Below are positions 44,001 through 52,800 of a stretch of 64,000 nt of DNA, in pieces. Source of the stretch: Luscinia megarhynchos (taxonomy: Eukaryota; Chordata; Aves; Passeriformes; Turdidae); NCBI GenBank assembly GCA_034336665.1, contig CM067568.1, forward strand, positions 44,992,770 to 45,056,769, in the 5' to 3' direction. A model generated the notes under the pieces. The model did not search any database. It was not told the DNA's origin and saw nothing but the letters and a program-made list of their open reading frames with translations. Both the position numbers and the translations under genes were made by a program. Position 1 is the first letter of the stretch. Each line of letters opens with the position of its first letter.

Positions 44001-44424
44001 AAAAAATGATGTTTCTGAATTGCCACTAATGTTCTGTTTGGGGCAGTGTGGACAAAAATAGTACTCAGTGATTAAATAGCAGTCAAGATTATAAAGCATC
44101 TGACATTCCTGAGCTCCAGGTGCTAAACATATTCTTTGGGTCCAGATAGTACTTGCAAGTTGATGGCAAAATCAATATGGAGAATATGGTCAGTCTCTCC
44201 CAGAATTAAAATAAAAATCTTGATGACTGCTCTGATCTGATTCAAATTTCTAATTATGCTCTGTTTCTTTGTTTTTCAAGGAAGAAAAGCTTCTGAAAAC
44301 ACTTGTGCAGCTCGGGGTCCGCAGTGGCAAAACTGCCAGTCTAGAGATGGAAGTGGATGGGCTGCCCTTCTACAACACCCATTCACTTATGATTGAAAAA
44401 CTGCTGCAGGAGGCACAGCAGTGA
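19992..44424 (+). CDS. DGLUCY: D-glutamate cyclase, mitochondrial (12 coding exons, 612 aa)
   Basis: Spliced gene; coding exons at 19992-20094, 22896-23049, 23707-23905, 25486-25627, 27045-27167, 29334-29525, 31520-31780, 32252-32351, 33924-34072, 38758-38877, 39692-39843 and 44281-44424. All introns are GT-AG, every junction keeps the frame, and the total is 1839 nt (612 codons plus TGA), close to the roughly 616 aa I recall for human. Residues 1-34 are a basic, acid-poor mitochondrial presequence. About residues 50-300 form the DUF1445 (D-glutamate cyclase family) domain, with [16 protein letters not shown] and [10 protein letters not shown]. About 315-605 form the DUF4392 (GLUCM-like C-terminal) domain, with [12 protein letters not shown] and [12 protein letters not shown]. 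The family converts D-glutamate to 5-oxo-D-proline in the mitochondrial matrix. No frameshift or internal stop was seen. Identity rests on domain motifs, exon structure and the GPR68 neighbour. Confidence 0.95.
22264..22288. repeat. Short GTTTA pentanucleotide run
   Basis: About four units of GTTTA/GTTTG followed by a T-tract. It lies in DGLUCY intron 1. A TAATTAGAAATTA motif is repeated just downstream, at about 22291 and 22315. Confidence 0.7.
22896..23049 (+). CDS. DGLUCY: DGLUCY coding exon 2 (start of DUF1445 region)
   Basis: The acceptor is TTTAAG at 22890-22895 and the donor GTAACT at 23050. The exon enters in phase 1 and leaves in phase 2. It encodes residues 35-85, starting [20 protein letters not shown] and continuing with a Pro-Leu rich segment ([14 protein letters not shown]) typical of the N-terminal part of DUF1445. 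A nearer AG at 22903-22904 would shift the frame into a TGA and is rejected. Confidence 0.88.
23707..23905 (+). CDS. DGLUCY: DGLUCY coding exon 3 (LGCSFSFE motif)
   Basis: The acceptor is TTTCACTAG ending at 23706 and the donor GTAAGT at 23906; the exon enters in phase 2 and leaves in phase 0. It covers residues 86-152. It contains [12 protein letters not shown], then [16 protein letters not shown] and [10 protein letters not shown], a block highly conserved from bacterial DUF1445 proteins to vertebrates, and ends MYK. Confidence 0.95.
25486..25627 (+). CDS. DGLUCY: DGLUCY coding exon 4 (MRPIP / HGAPIHIG motifs)
   Basis: The acceptor is TGCCAG ending at 25485 and the donor GTGACC at 25628; the exon enters in phase 0 and leaves in phase 1. 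It encodes residues 153-199, including [12 protein letters not shown] and HGAPIHIG, both core DUF1445 blocks. The final glycine codon is completed by the first two bases of exon 5. Confidence 0.94.
27045..27167 (+). CDS. DGLUCY: DGLUCY coding exon 5 ([10 protein letters not shown] motif)
   Basis: The acceptor is CAATTCCAG ending at 27044 and the donor GTATGT at 27168; phase 1 at both ends. It encodes residues 200-240, starting [19 protein letters not shown] and ending with [16 protein letters not shown]. This is the most conserved DUF1445 signature. Confidence 0.94.
28808..29042. mobile_element. Truncated copy of the same LTR family in DGLUCY intron 5
   Basis: It begins TGTCATGGTTTAACCCCAGC and shares the block around GACAGGCAGGTGTTCAGCCA and ATAATGGTGACTTG with the LTR at 5.6-6.2 kb. 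Similarity stops near 29042, so only the first part of the LTR remains, and a segment close to its start is also missing. Confidence 0.75.
29334..29525 (+). CDS. DGLUCY: DGLUCY coding exon 6 (end of DUF1445, linker)
   Basis: The acceptor is CATTTTAG ending at 29333 and the donor GTATAA at 29526 (a weak donor); phase 1 at both ends. It encodes residues 241-304: [20 protein letters not shown] closes the DUF1445 domain, and a linker reaching IGIDPG leads into the C-terminal domain. Confidence 0.92.
31520..31780 (+). CDS. DGLUCY: DGLUCY coding exon 7 (start of DUF4392; GC-rich first half)
   Basis: The acceptor is TTGTCTAG ending at 31519, below a poly-T tract near 31400; the donor is GTAAGA at 31781; phase 1 at both ends. 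It encodes residues 305-391, including the [20 protein letters not shown] and [14 protein letters not shown] blocks of the DUF4392 domain. By my count 48 of the first 52 whole codons end in G or C, but only 13 of the last 34 do, a sharp break inside the exon. It is the largest coding exon of the gene. Confidence 0.94.
32252..32351 (+). CDS. DGLUCY: DGLUCY coding exon 8
   Basis: The acceptor is CCTGTAG ending at 32251 and the donor GTATGT at 32352; the exon enters in phase 1 and leaves in phase 2. It encodes residues 392-424 with [20 protein letters not shown], inside DUF4392. Confidence 0.9.
33924..34072 (+). CDS. DGLUCY: DGLUCY coding exon 9
   Basis: The acceptor is CTGACCAG ending at 33923 and the donor GTAAGC at 34073; the exon enters in phase 2 and leaves in phase 1. 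It encodes residues 425-474 with the DUF4392 block [20 protein letters not shown], followed by a stretch ending GVTTTG. Confidence 0.93.
34073..38757 (+). other. DGLUCY: DGLUCY intron 9 (4.7 kb)
   Basis: The longest intron inside the coding region. It is AT-rich, with no recognisable repeat family or nested gene; frames inside it are under 80 codons. It holds an 18-bp perfect palindrome at 37110-37127. Confidence 0.8.
38758..38877 (+). CDS. DGLUCY: DGLUCY coding exon 10 ([10 protein letters not shown] motif)
   Basis: The acceptor is TTATAAAG ending at 38757 and the donor GTAAGG at 38878; phase 1 at both ends. It encodes residues 475-514. [14 protein letters not shown] at residues 475-488 is the glycine-rich acidic signature of the DUF4392 domain and a good candidate for part of the active site (inference). 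Only 9 of 39 whole codons end in G or C, unlike the next exon. Confidence 0.95.
39154..39275 (-). mobile_element. CR1 LINE 3' scrap in DGLUCY intron 10
   Basis: Contains CATAGAATCCTAGAATGGTT, GGGTTGGAAGGGACC, and CCTTCCACTAGACCAGGTTA before similarity is lost. It is about 120 bp of CR1 3' end in antisense orientation to the gene. Confidence 0.85.
39692..39843 (+). CDS. DGLUCY: DGLUCY coding exon 11 (CpG-rich)
   Basis: The acceptor is CTTTGCAG ending at 39691 and the donor GTAATT at 39844; the exon enters in phase 1 and leaves in phase 0. It encodes residues 515-565 with [17 protein letters not shown] and a Pro/Arg-rich stretch ([12 protein letters not shown]). 46 of 50 whole codons end in G or C, and the exon sits in a local CpG-rich patch. 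Confidence 0.92.
39844..44280 (+). other. DGLUCY: DGLUCY intron 11 (4.4 kb)
   Basis: AT-rich with no repeat or nested gene that I can recognise. The longest frames (up to 125 codons near 43.7-44.1 kb, on both strands) overlap each other and have no known motif, so they read as chance frames. Confidence 0.75.
44281..44424 (+). CDS. DGLUCY: DGLUCY coding exon 12 (C-terminus and stop)
   Basis: The acceptor is GTTTTTCAAG ending at 44280; the exon enters in phase 0 and ends with TGA at 44422-44424. It encodes residues 566-612: [20 protein letters not shown], then a short block with [18 protein letters not shown], matching the closing block of DUF4392 proteins. The 3' UTR follows directly. Confidence 0.93.
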   Translation, partial: EEKLLKTLVQLGVRSGKTASLEMEVDGLPFYNTHSLMIEKLLQEAQQ

Positions 44425-45181
44425 CTGCCTCTAATGAATTCTGCATCAAGAGTTGCTCCCATGTAATTTCCTTATTCTTGAGGCTCTCACAAGGTGTAAA
44501 AGATCAGAAAGGGTTGACTTGTCATCTCTGGTGTCTTGAGCATGCACAGCCTTTCATTGTTATCTTTCCGTGAAACAAGAAGAGGATATCATCCACTTGG
44601 TCTACCTTTCTTTTCTGTAATTTTATAAAGGGAAATGAATATTAAATGATATTATATAATAAGTGATCTGGCTTTTACACAGAAAGCATGAATTTACAAT
44701 GAGATAATATTGCACGCCTGTTCTTGTTTTACTAACCTCATAACTGCAACAGGAAGTAACTCCCGTAGCAACTTGATTTTAAAAATACTTGTGGTGAGAA
44801 AACAGCTACAGTAGAGAGGGAAGATTCAAAACAAAACTGCAGTGTTACAATAGTGAGAGCTCCATTGCACACGTCCTGTAGCCCCTCTAACCCTGTGTTC
44901 TTATGGTGGGGGATAGTTTGTGGAAGTGGGAGGAGATAAAGAGAAAATATCAACTGAGCTAATGAAAATAAGGGCAGCATTGCAGATCTTCTGTGTTAAG
45001 GGTCGGCTGTATGATTAACCCCTGTGCTTTTAGTAGTTTGCCGCTTATATATTTTGCCACTCTATGGGTAGTAAAGAAAAGTTTTAGACATTTCAGAGTA
45101 TCCTGTTGTTATGATGAAATTATTGAGTACAAAAATAATTATTAAAGTTAATTATTGGAAATTAAAGTATGATTAGAAGTG

Positions 45182-45225
45182 AATAAACATTTGCATTCAG
45201 TATGAAATAACATTGTGTAAATAAA
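45182..45225 (+). terminator. DGLUCY: Candidate DGLUCY polyadenylation signals
   Basis: Two AATAAA hexamers stand at 45182-45187 and 45220-45225, about 0.8 kb after the stop codon; a weaker ATTAAA lies at 44641. A GT-containing stretch follows near 45246. This would give a 3' UTR of roughly 800 nt. Use of either site is inferred, not shown. Confidence 0.5.
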
Positions 45226-48200
45226 CTTTTGCATGAATTCTGAATTCCTGTTGTAGAAATTCAGCTCCTGACAAGACTAAGTGAAGTAACATTAAATTCT
45301 GTCACATAGGATTACTAACACTGAAGCAGTGCACGACAAATGGTTGTGAGCTGTGCCCAGCTGTTGTCATTTAAAGCTGTGATTTTACCTTAACTCCAGG
45401 TGAGTGTCAGGACTGAAGTTCTGCTGGCTGTCAGCCCTCGAAGCAGAGAGGGGAGGGTACATTTGGCACCACCTCTTGAGCACTGGTGCTTTACCTGTCA
45501 TAAATGGAAGTTGTCTTTAGTTGGACTTCCAGCAGCGAGCAACACTTTATATTTCTTTTCCTTCCTGGCAGGTGAGTTTTATTTTCCTTCTTCGATGCAA
45601 GACAAACAACTTTTTCAGAATGAGAAAAATAATTGCATACCACAAACACCAGCATATTTTGAACATTAATCTCCTGAAGACCCTGAGGATACAGAGCCTT
45701 TAAAAACATAAAATAGTTGAACATACAACAGAAAGAAATGTTAATGACAGCCTTCTGCAAGACATTCAGGTTTACCAAAGATCCAAATGTTTATTTCCTA
45801 GATCAGTCTTTTTTTTTAGATTCATTTTATCTAAAACCTTTGCAAAGGATGTTCTAGAAAAGTATCTTGGAAGTTTCACAATTAGAAAATATCTCCTTTA
45901 GAAGTATACAAACTCAAAGTATTAAGTAAAATATTTCATATGAATGCTTGAACTTTTTGCCAAAGCCAGTAACCCTGCAGGATGGTGTATGTTCACTGCT
46001 GCACAGAACTCACAGAAATTGGCATCATCTTAAAAGAAGCAGCTGATTTTATTCTCTTTGTGCTACTGACATATTACACTGACAGGTGCAATGTATATTT
46101 CCAAGCACTAACTTTTTGTAAAAAAAAATTAATTTAGCAAACTTTTGTTCTTTTTTTCCCCAAAATACAAGTCTTAGCAGTTCATTTACATTAAGAAACA
46201 CAAAATTTAATAACTTGTTTCTCTTTTTCTCTAGTGTATGCTTTATATTGCTTTTTTTTGTGCAGTCCCAAGCATGACATTTACTTCAATAACATGTGTA
46301 GCATATCTCTAGCAACCTTAGCAGGACCCTTGAGTGATTTCAGTGTTTTGACTGAGGTGGAAGGAGAAGTTCTGAGTGAGAATTACCTTCCTACTATATT
46401 GGTTACAGTTCTGCAGCCTGAGCCAAACACTTACAGTACAGAAAGAATTGATAAAATAATGGTCTAAAGGAAAAAAAAGGGGGAAAGAAGAAAAAAGCCC
46501 TCCTTTCTGTTGCAGATTAGCAGGTTAAGTGCTGAGAACTGTGCAGAATGTTGTGCTGTGTTACACAAGTTTCCATCTGATTTTAAACTGCAGCAGCTGA
46601 CCAAAGCTGACCACATCAAAGTATCAACTCAAACGAGCCTTAATCCCTCAGATGACAATTCCATGTAGTACAGCATGCTCTGCATTCCAGTTGTCTAATT
46701 TAAACAGCATGGGGAGCTATAAAGAAGCAATGCATAAACATGACAACAAATATTTAATCCTAGAAAAAGCCACGTGTCTCTTGCAGCCTGACAGGTCGTG
46801 GGGATCCAAGGAGTTGGTTCTTAACAATGTACAAGCTCTGCACTACAGCAGTTGGGAGAGAGTCCCTCCCTAATGAGCCCCTTGGAATACAGAGCAGATG
46901 AGATGAAAGATTAGGAGAAAATAAAGCTAAACAGTGCTAATAGTCAGGAGAAAAATATGCAGATGTAAGGTAATTAATCCAGCTGAGTGGTCGAAGTATA
47001 AAGAAATGTAAAATAATTAAACAAACCAAATGTTAACATAAGCAAAACTAATCCCCTCTTGGGACTGGGGACATGAAACCTTTCTGTAAGAGGAGGAAGA
47101 AGAGGATCCATTCTCACAAATAGAAATTGTGGGCCAAAGCTAAAAGATAGTTATTTCAAACATAGTGTGAAAAAATATAAAAAGAAAACTATAAAAACAG
47201 TCTTTATTATACACATCCACTAATTATATCCAATATTGCACTCTCAAGGTGGTTTCCAGAAAACTATTGGAATATATTCCTTTTGGAATCTGATGACAAG
47301 CAAGGCTGTGTTACAATGACATATTCAGATAGCAGGAGCAGACCATCTGTCTAGACAATCTTTTGACTCAAAAGCAAACCAAGGAAACAAAACTGATTAT
47401 ACTGCTAGAAGTTATCAGCTCTGGGTTGCAGAGAGAGAGGTGTTTCAAGGAAGGTCTGAAACCAGAGAATTGAAAGGACAAGGCAATATTCGTGGTGTAA
47501 CAGCTACAAGTACAAGAAGATGTGATGAGCAGATCACAATGAACAATCACACAGGGTTCATTAGTGTAACAAAAAACCAAAAAAAAACCTAGAGAGGAGG
47601 TGGTGGCAGAAACAATACTGTGAAGCACAACTCCCATGTCTTTAAAAGCCATTATTCTCCACTTACTCCTGTATTTTGTTTCTGTCTAAACCAGGACACA
47701 GGTCGTTCATACATCATATTGCTGATACTGTATTTACTGAACAATTACCAAGTCCTATTATCTATGGGCAAAAACAGAGTTTAAACACAATTCATTCAAC
47801 AGTTTCCCTGACAAATGCATTGTTATTTAATTACCTGCATGGTCTCTTCTGTACAAGATGCACAAATTGCCAGGGACACAACCAAAACCTTAGCAAGGTG
47901 TAGTATAATTTAAAGGTAAATAAATATTTTTGAACACAGTGACTCAGAGAAGCACATGGGATCAAAGTGCCTCACGTACTACCAACCTCTTGTTCTCTTC
48001 TAAGTCAGCAAACCAAGTTGACACCCACTGGAGGCCAGTCTCACACTTCCAGAAGTCTCTAGGAGCCTTATTATGAGGTTTAGAGTGTGAGATTCAACAG
48101 TTAAAAAAACAGCCTGAAGGTCTCAGCAGGTGCTGAGTTCCTTGTGCATGTTGTCCCATAATGTCTCACACTATCCAACTGATTCTTTTAGGAATCTGGT

Positions 48201-48719
48201 TTCTGGCATGGTCTCTGCAGGCTTTGAAACTGGCAGAAGGAGAAATTATTTCTGAGAGTTACAGAGTTCTTGCAGAAGTGTTTTGTTAGGCTTTTTCTCT
48301 TTAAAAGTATATATGGGGACATTTAATTTTTTCTCTCTCTGACCTTTTCAACAGATGATGACAGCTTGTAGAGAATTACTTTCTCTAGATGATACAGTGG
48401 CATACAGAAAGCAGCTAAAGATGAGTTCACCAGAACTACACACCATGAGTACTGGCTTATTCCAGGCAATGAAGTCATCAAGACAAACAGATTTTAAGTG
48501 GTAGCACAACAACAGATACACGATTATAACTGAACTGACTTAGCACAAACTTTCCTCACTATTGCTAGGGTCTAAGCACCTCCTGAAACAGCTTCACTGT
48601 ATAGCATTGCTCATAAGCCTTTGGGAGGTCACACTGTTGTAATACATGAATAATTCAGATAGACATACAAACACAGGACCATAGCTGCAGATGTAGGATT
48701 AAGGTTCTTTTGATTAATG
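45226..48719. other. Convergent DGLUCY-GPR68 interval
   Basis: Holds the likely GPR68 3' UTR on its right side (- strand). Otherwise AT-rich with no coding signal or recognised repeat; frames up to about 95 codons lack motifs. Confidence 0.6.
47203..47208 (-). terminator. GPR68: Candidate GPR68 polyadenylation signal
   Basis: TTTATT on the + strand reads AATAAA on the - strand, about 1.5 kb after the GPR68 stop codon. It is one of several AT-rich possibilities in the convergent intergenic stretch; the choice is tentative. Confidence 0.25.
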
Positions 48720-49796
48720 CTAGAGGCTGTCTACATTAGTTGTGAAGCAGTCCTTCATTCCAGCACCATTAGGTGGCATTTGTAATAACCCTGGTTGTTG
48801 TTCATGCTGTGTTCTGTTGGGAGTTTCAGTAGTGTTCAGTGGATAGGATTCCTTTGTCTCAGTATTCAGATGGCCTAAACATGTTAGACAAGAGTCTCTC
48901 ATCTTGACAAAGTTCTGGTAAGTGCTTTCACTGGAAAAGCAGTACAATACTGGGTCAGCAACACAGTTAAAAGTAGTTAACAGGAGAGAAATATGGTAAA
49001 CATTAAATATTTTCTCAGCAAATGAGCAGTTGTTCTCCAACAAGCTACGAACTACAAGTAGGACGTGGTATGGTCCAAAGCAGACTAAAAATATGAAAAC
49101 AGTGCTTGAAACCAGTCTTTTAATTTGGATTTTCTTCTTCTTTTGAGTGCCGGGACTCTTGTGGACAACTCGTAAAATCCCACAGTAGGAGAAGGCCAGC
49201 AGAAAGAGGGGGAAAAGGAAGCCAGCAGAGAAACGGTAGTAATTGACATTGTGCTCCCATTTCTTGATGGGGTAATGCTCAAAGCACACCAAGTGGCTCT
49301 CAGCATCCATACTGATCTCCCCATGAGTGAAGACAAAGCAGCATGTCATAATTTCCTTGGCCCAGATGATGATGCTGACGATGGCAGCAGCCTTCATGGT
49401 GCGAAAGCGCTGGAAGCGGAAGGGGTGCACCACGGCCAGATAGCGATCGATGGAGATGCAGCACAGGAAGCCCACGCTGATGTAGATATTCTCATACAGG
49501 ATGATGCCACAAACTTTGCACAGCAGCTCGTCATAGGTCCAGTTGTCATGCTGTAAAGCATACTGAAGCCAAAAAGGCAAAGAAAATATGTACAGCAGGT
49601 CTGCTATAGTCAAATTGCAAAGGTAGATACCTAATTCATTTTTAGCTTTGATCTGTAAATAACCGTAGTACAGTGACAGGCAGTTAGCTGGCAAGCCTAA
49701 TATAAACACAAATATGTACACCACAGGGGATAATGTCTCGTGGATATCATGATTAATATTGCACTTCTCAGTTACATTCTCTGTGAAATTCACCAT
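48720..49796 (-). CDS. GPR68: Ovarian cancer G-protein coupled receptor 1 (proton-sensing GPCR), 358 aa
   Basis: Single-exon class A GPCR at the plasma membrane; family members sense extracellular acid and signal mainly through Gq (known for GPR68). I start at the ATG at 49796 (A at -3, G at +4), which opens MVNFTENVTEKC; the frame continues eight codons upstream only to a GTG. N-glycosylation sequons are at N3 and N7. Seven hydrophobic segments are present, with NCLSLYYGY (TM1), NLTIADLL (TM2), IDRYLAVVHPF (TM3 DRY), CFGPYHVLL (TM6) and FNCVADPVLYCF (TM7 DPxLY). Cys93 and Cys171 form the expected TM3-ECL2 disulfide. H16, H19, H83, H168 and H268 align with human H17, H20, H84, H169 and H269. 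Near-identical blocks to human GPR68 such as LCNLT-AD and LYENIYISVGFLCCIS set it apart from GPR4 and GPR65. The C-terminal tail is divergent. Confidence 0.97.
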   Translation of the reverse strand: MVNFTENVTEKCNINHDIHETLSPVVYIFVFILGLPANCLSLYYGYLQIKAKNELGIYLCNLTIADLLYIFSLPFWLQYALQHDNWTYDELLCKVCGIILYENIYISVGFLCCISIDRYLAVVHPFRFQRFRTMKAAAIVSIIIWAKEIMTCCFVFTHGEISMDAESHLVCFEHYPIKKWEHNVNYYRFSAGFLFPLFLLAFSYCGILRVVHKSPGTQKKKKIQIKRLVSSTVFIFLVCFGPYHVLLVVRSLLENNCSFAEKIFNVYHISLLLTTFNCVADPVLYCFSSESTYQNFVKMRDSCLTCLGHLNTETKESYPLNTTETPNRTQHEQQPGLLQMPPNGAGMKDCFTTNVDSL

Positions 49797-49830
49797 CTTC
49801 TGCTTCTCCCTGGGTATCACTCATCAGGGT

Positions 49831-49834
49831 CCTG
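49831..49834 (-). other. GPR68: Possible splice acceptor of the GPR68 coding exon
   Basis: Read on the - strand, TTACATTCAG followed by GACC places an acceptor boundary at 49832/49831, 35 nt upstream of the chosen ATG. Mammalian GPR68 has separate 5' UTR exons, so an acceptor close to the ATG is expected. The pyrimidine tract is only moderate and I could not find the upstream exon. Confidence 0.35.
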
Positions 49835-52800
49835 AATGTAAGACTTAATTACATTCAGTTTTCATGCTGAGTTTATTTCTTCCATTAAACTTTAGGCTGA
49901 AGTGATGACTTGCTGCAGGATGTTAATAACCTGAAGATAAATCAGAGAGAAGCCTTTAGAAGGGATACAGTTGTTAAATACATAGTACACTTTTTCAGGA
50001 AGCTGCCTTTTCCTAGCCCTGAGTCCTTGATAAAGATAAAGCCTGGGAAATCAAGGTTCACATAACTCCTAGTATGTAACAGAAAACTTCCAGAATCACA
50101 AATTTCAAATATTTGTTGTTTTAGCTTTGGAGGTATCTGAAGTGTGAAGAAATATCATCTCTGGTTTACAGATGAGGCAGAAATGCAGTGATCAGATTTG
50201 TCTATGATGGAAAAGGTGTCTCTGGTAAACCAACAGTCCACACAGACTTCCTTAGAGGATGTAGGGTGCACAGAACTCTTGATTATTAATTTCCATTTCT
50301 TAAATTTCCCTTTACATAGAAGATACCATGTAATATGCAGTTCAATTCAGCAGGATGGAAAAAAAAAATTAGCACTCTGTCTAACAGTTACTTGTAAAAA
50401 CAATCCTGAAGGCAAGCTGCCTTCCTCTGTTGGAAGGTCTTGGTGAAACTCTGGTACAGTGCATCACCATGGTCTCAGTTCTACAGGATATGCTATTAAA
50501 TATTCCTTATTTGTCATCAACTCCCAAACCCACACATTTACACCTTATACATTTGTATCTTTCCTTTTCATCTTCACTGAATATTAATGTAATTGTTTTC
50601 ACCTGAAGGATCTGGTATAATCCAAACACATACCCATAGAAGGCATTGCTATGCTATGCTATAGTGCTATACTGAACTATACTATTACTATTTAATACAC
50701 AGAAACCACTGCTGACAATGGGTTAGCACTGTTCTATGAGGTCAAGCCTGGACCCAGCTCACAGTGATGAAACCTCCACTAAACAATGAAATACCCCATT
50801 CAGCATTTTAACACTTCAGGATATATTCTCATGGGCACAGATGCTCAGCACTGGAGAGCAGCAGGGCAAACTGTGCCTAGTCTGAAGAGAATGCATGTTA
50901 AACCTGGTGGTGCAGGACAGCATGACTGTACTTCTTTCACTCTCTCCTCAGAAAATTCAAGGATGCTGGCTATACCTTTGTAACATTAACAATTTCTGCA
51001 CTCTTTTCACAGCTTCAGATACCATGGATTCAAAAAAGGCCCTATCCAAAGACAAAGCCTGCTGCTTTTTTCTGTTTGCTACATTAATTTGCATTTTTGT
51101 CATTGTCTTCTGTCCCATCTAGGAACATAAAATTTCTTTCCAGGCAGCCCTTACAAAACATGACCACACTGCAGTAAAATTACTGTCAGCTTTAGTATTT
51201 GAGAATGTTACTGTCAGATAATCTTTTTAATACATGTTTTTGGTTTTTTTAATAGTGATAAGCTTTACTCCTGTAGCAACTGAAAACAAAACCACTTGCT
51301 TTAAGCTAGAAAATAATTGCCTGGCTGAAACAAGTCATCAAACCTGCAAAGAATTTCATTTTTTAGCTTCAATCAGCATAGCTCCAAAGATTTCACAGCA
51401 AACATACAAATAAGAATTGGGATGTGGTTTTCATCCCCTTACTTTCACTTTTTCTTTCCAACAGAGAGAACATCAGCCCTGTTTTTGATGGAAATGTCCT
51501 TGGAAGCTCAGAAAATCTCAGTCATAAAACAACAGGCCAAGATAAGTTCATCTCCCTCAAAACTTTTAGCTCCACTGCCCAATGCAACTTGTGTGAAAGA
51601 CTGCTCAAGTCTAGCACTCTGCTCTCCTCCACCTCTCTGTCTCAAGCAGCTCCCTTGGGGTTTTAGAGACTCATGCTATCCACTGTGGGTGTCACAATAG
51701 TTACAACTCATATATCAAGCTCAGCAGGAGAAATGCTGCTAAAGGGACCCAGTCAGAGGTACCTGTGGTTCAGTTAGAAGTTTGCTCCAGGAGATTGCCA
51801 TAACCTTCCCCTGGAATAAATATGACAATGTTATAGCAGGGCTGACATTTACAGCAGAAATCAATCACTGAAGTTACGTACAAATTTCCTCAAACACTGA
51901 TACCTAGGGGCCCTGTAACACTATCCAGTTTCTCTAAGGTTCAGAACCATCTCTTCCATCTGCAGACAAGGACAGTGCACAGAATCTTTGCTGAGGCAGG
52001 TTTGATAACCTTCTTGTCCCGCCTTTTAATCCAGAGCTCCAGGCCTGAGTTTGTATTTCATAGCATTTCTGTATAATGATTTGGTGACTTTCACATGCAG
52101 AGGATGATTGGCACACTTCAGTTATTCTCTAAAATGCCTAAAATCTGAGACCTATCATCATATCTACCAGCACAGTGCCCAGCCAGTGTCCAGCTCCTTT
52201 CGATAAGGCCAAATAGTAATTCAAAAGCTGTTGACAGTTTTGAAAGTTCAGAACTATCTTTAAATGTCTAGCACTGAGTTTCATTCAGTGTTACCCAGTG
52301 AGTCATTGTGGACCACGGTATGAGGAAAAGCAGATGTACTCTACAGCTGCAGTGTTTTTTGAAAATTATTCTTTTCCTCTAAGAACTCTAAATGTTTTTA
52401 CCAAATTATGTTTATGTACAGAGAATATAATTATCTGTAATAAGTAAAATAATTTCTGTTTAGTTTAAAAGTCTTGCCAGAATGCAGAATGTGAAGGAGG
52501 CAGCAAAAGTCTTATTGATACAATATTATGCTAATATAATATACACTTATGATTACAGCAACATTTCTTGCTCCTGGAGGAAATGCTGGAGTGGGCTGTT
52601 CAAAGGAGCAGGAAGAGAAGGCTGGCTGTAACAAATCTCTTTGCTTTGTGCTAACAAACCCTCTCCAGTTTCAAAGACGTGGATGCAAAGAAGGATCCAG
52701 ATTCTTGTGCAATACCAGTCTTATACTGCTGTTCTGGTCAGTGGCAACAGTGAGCCAGGAAATCCTTCTCTTGTTTTGGCCTCCTCTGTGTATGGGCTCT

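Noticed and set aside
49251..49556. 101-codon + strand frame opposite GPR68
   Set aside because: Antisense shadow of the GPCR coding sequence.
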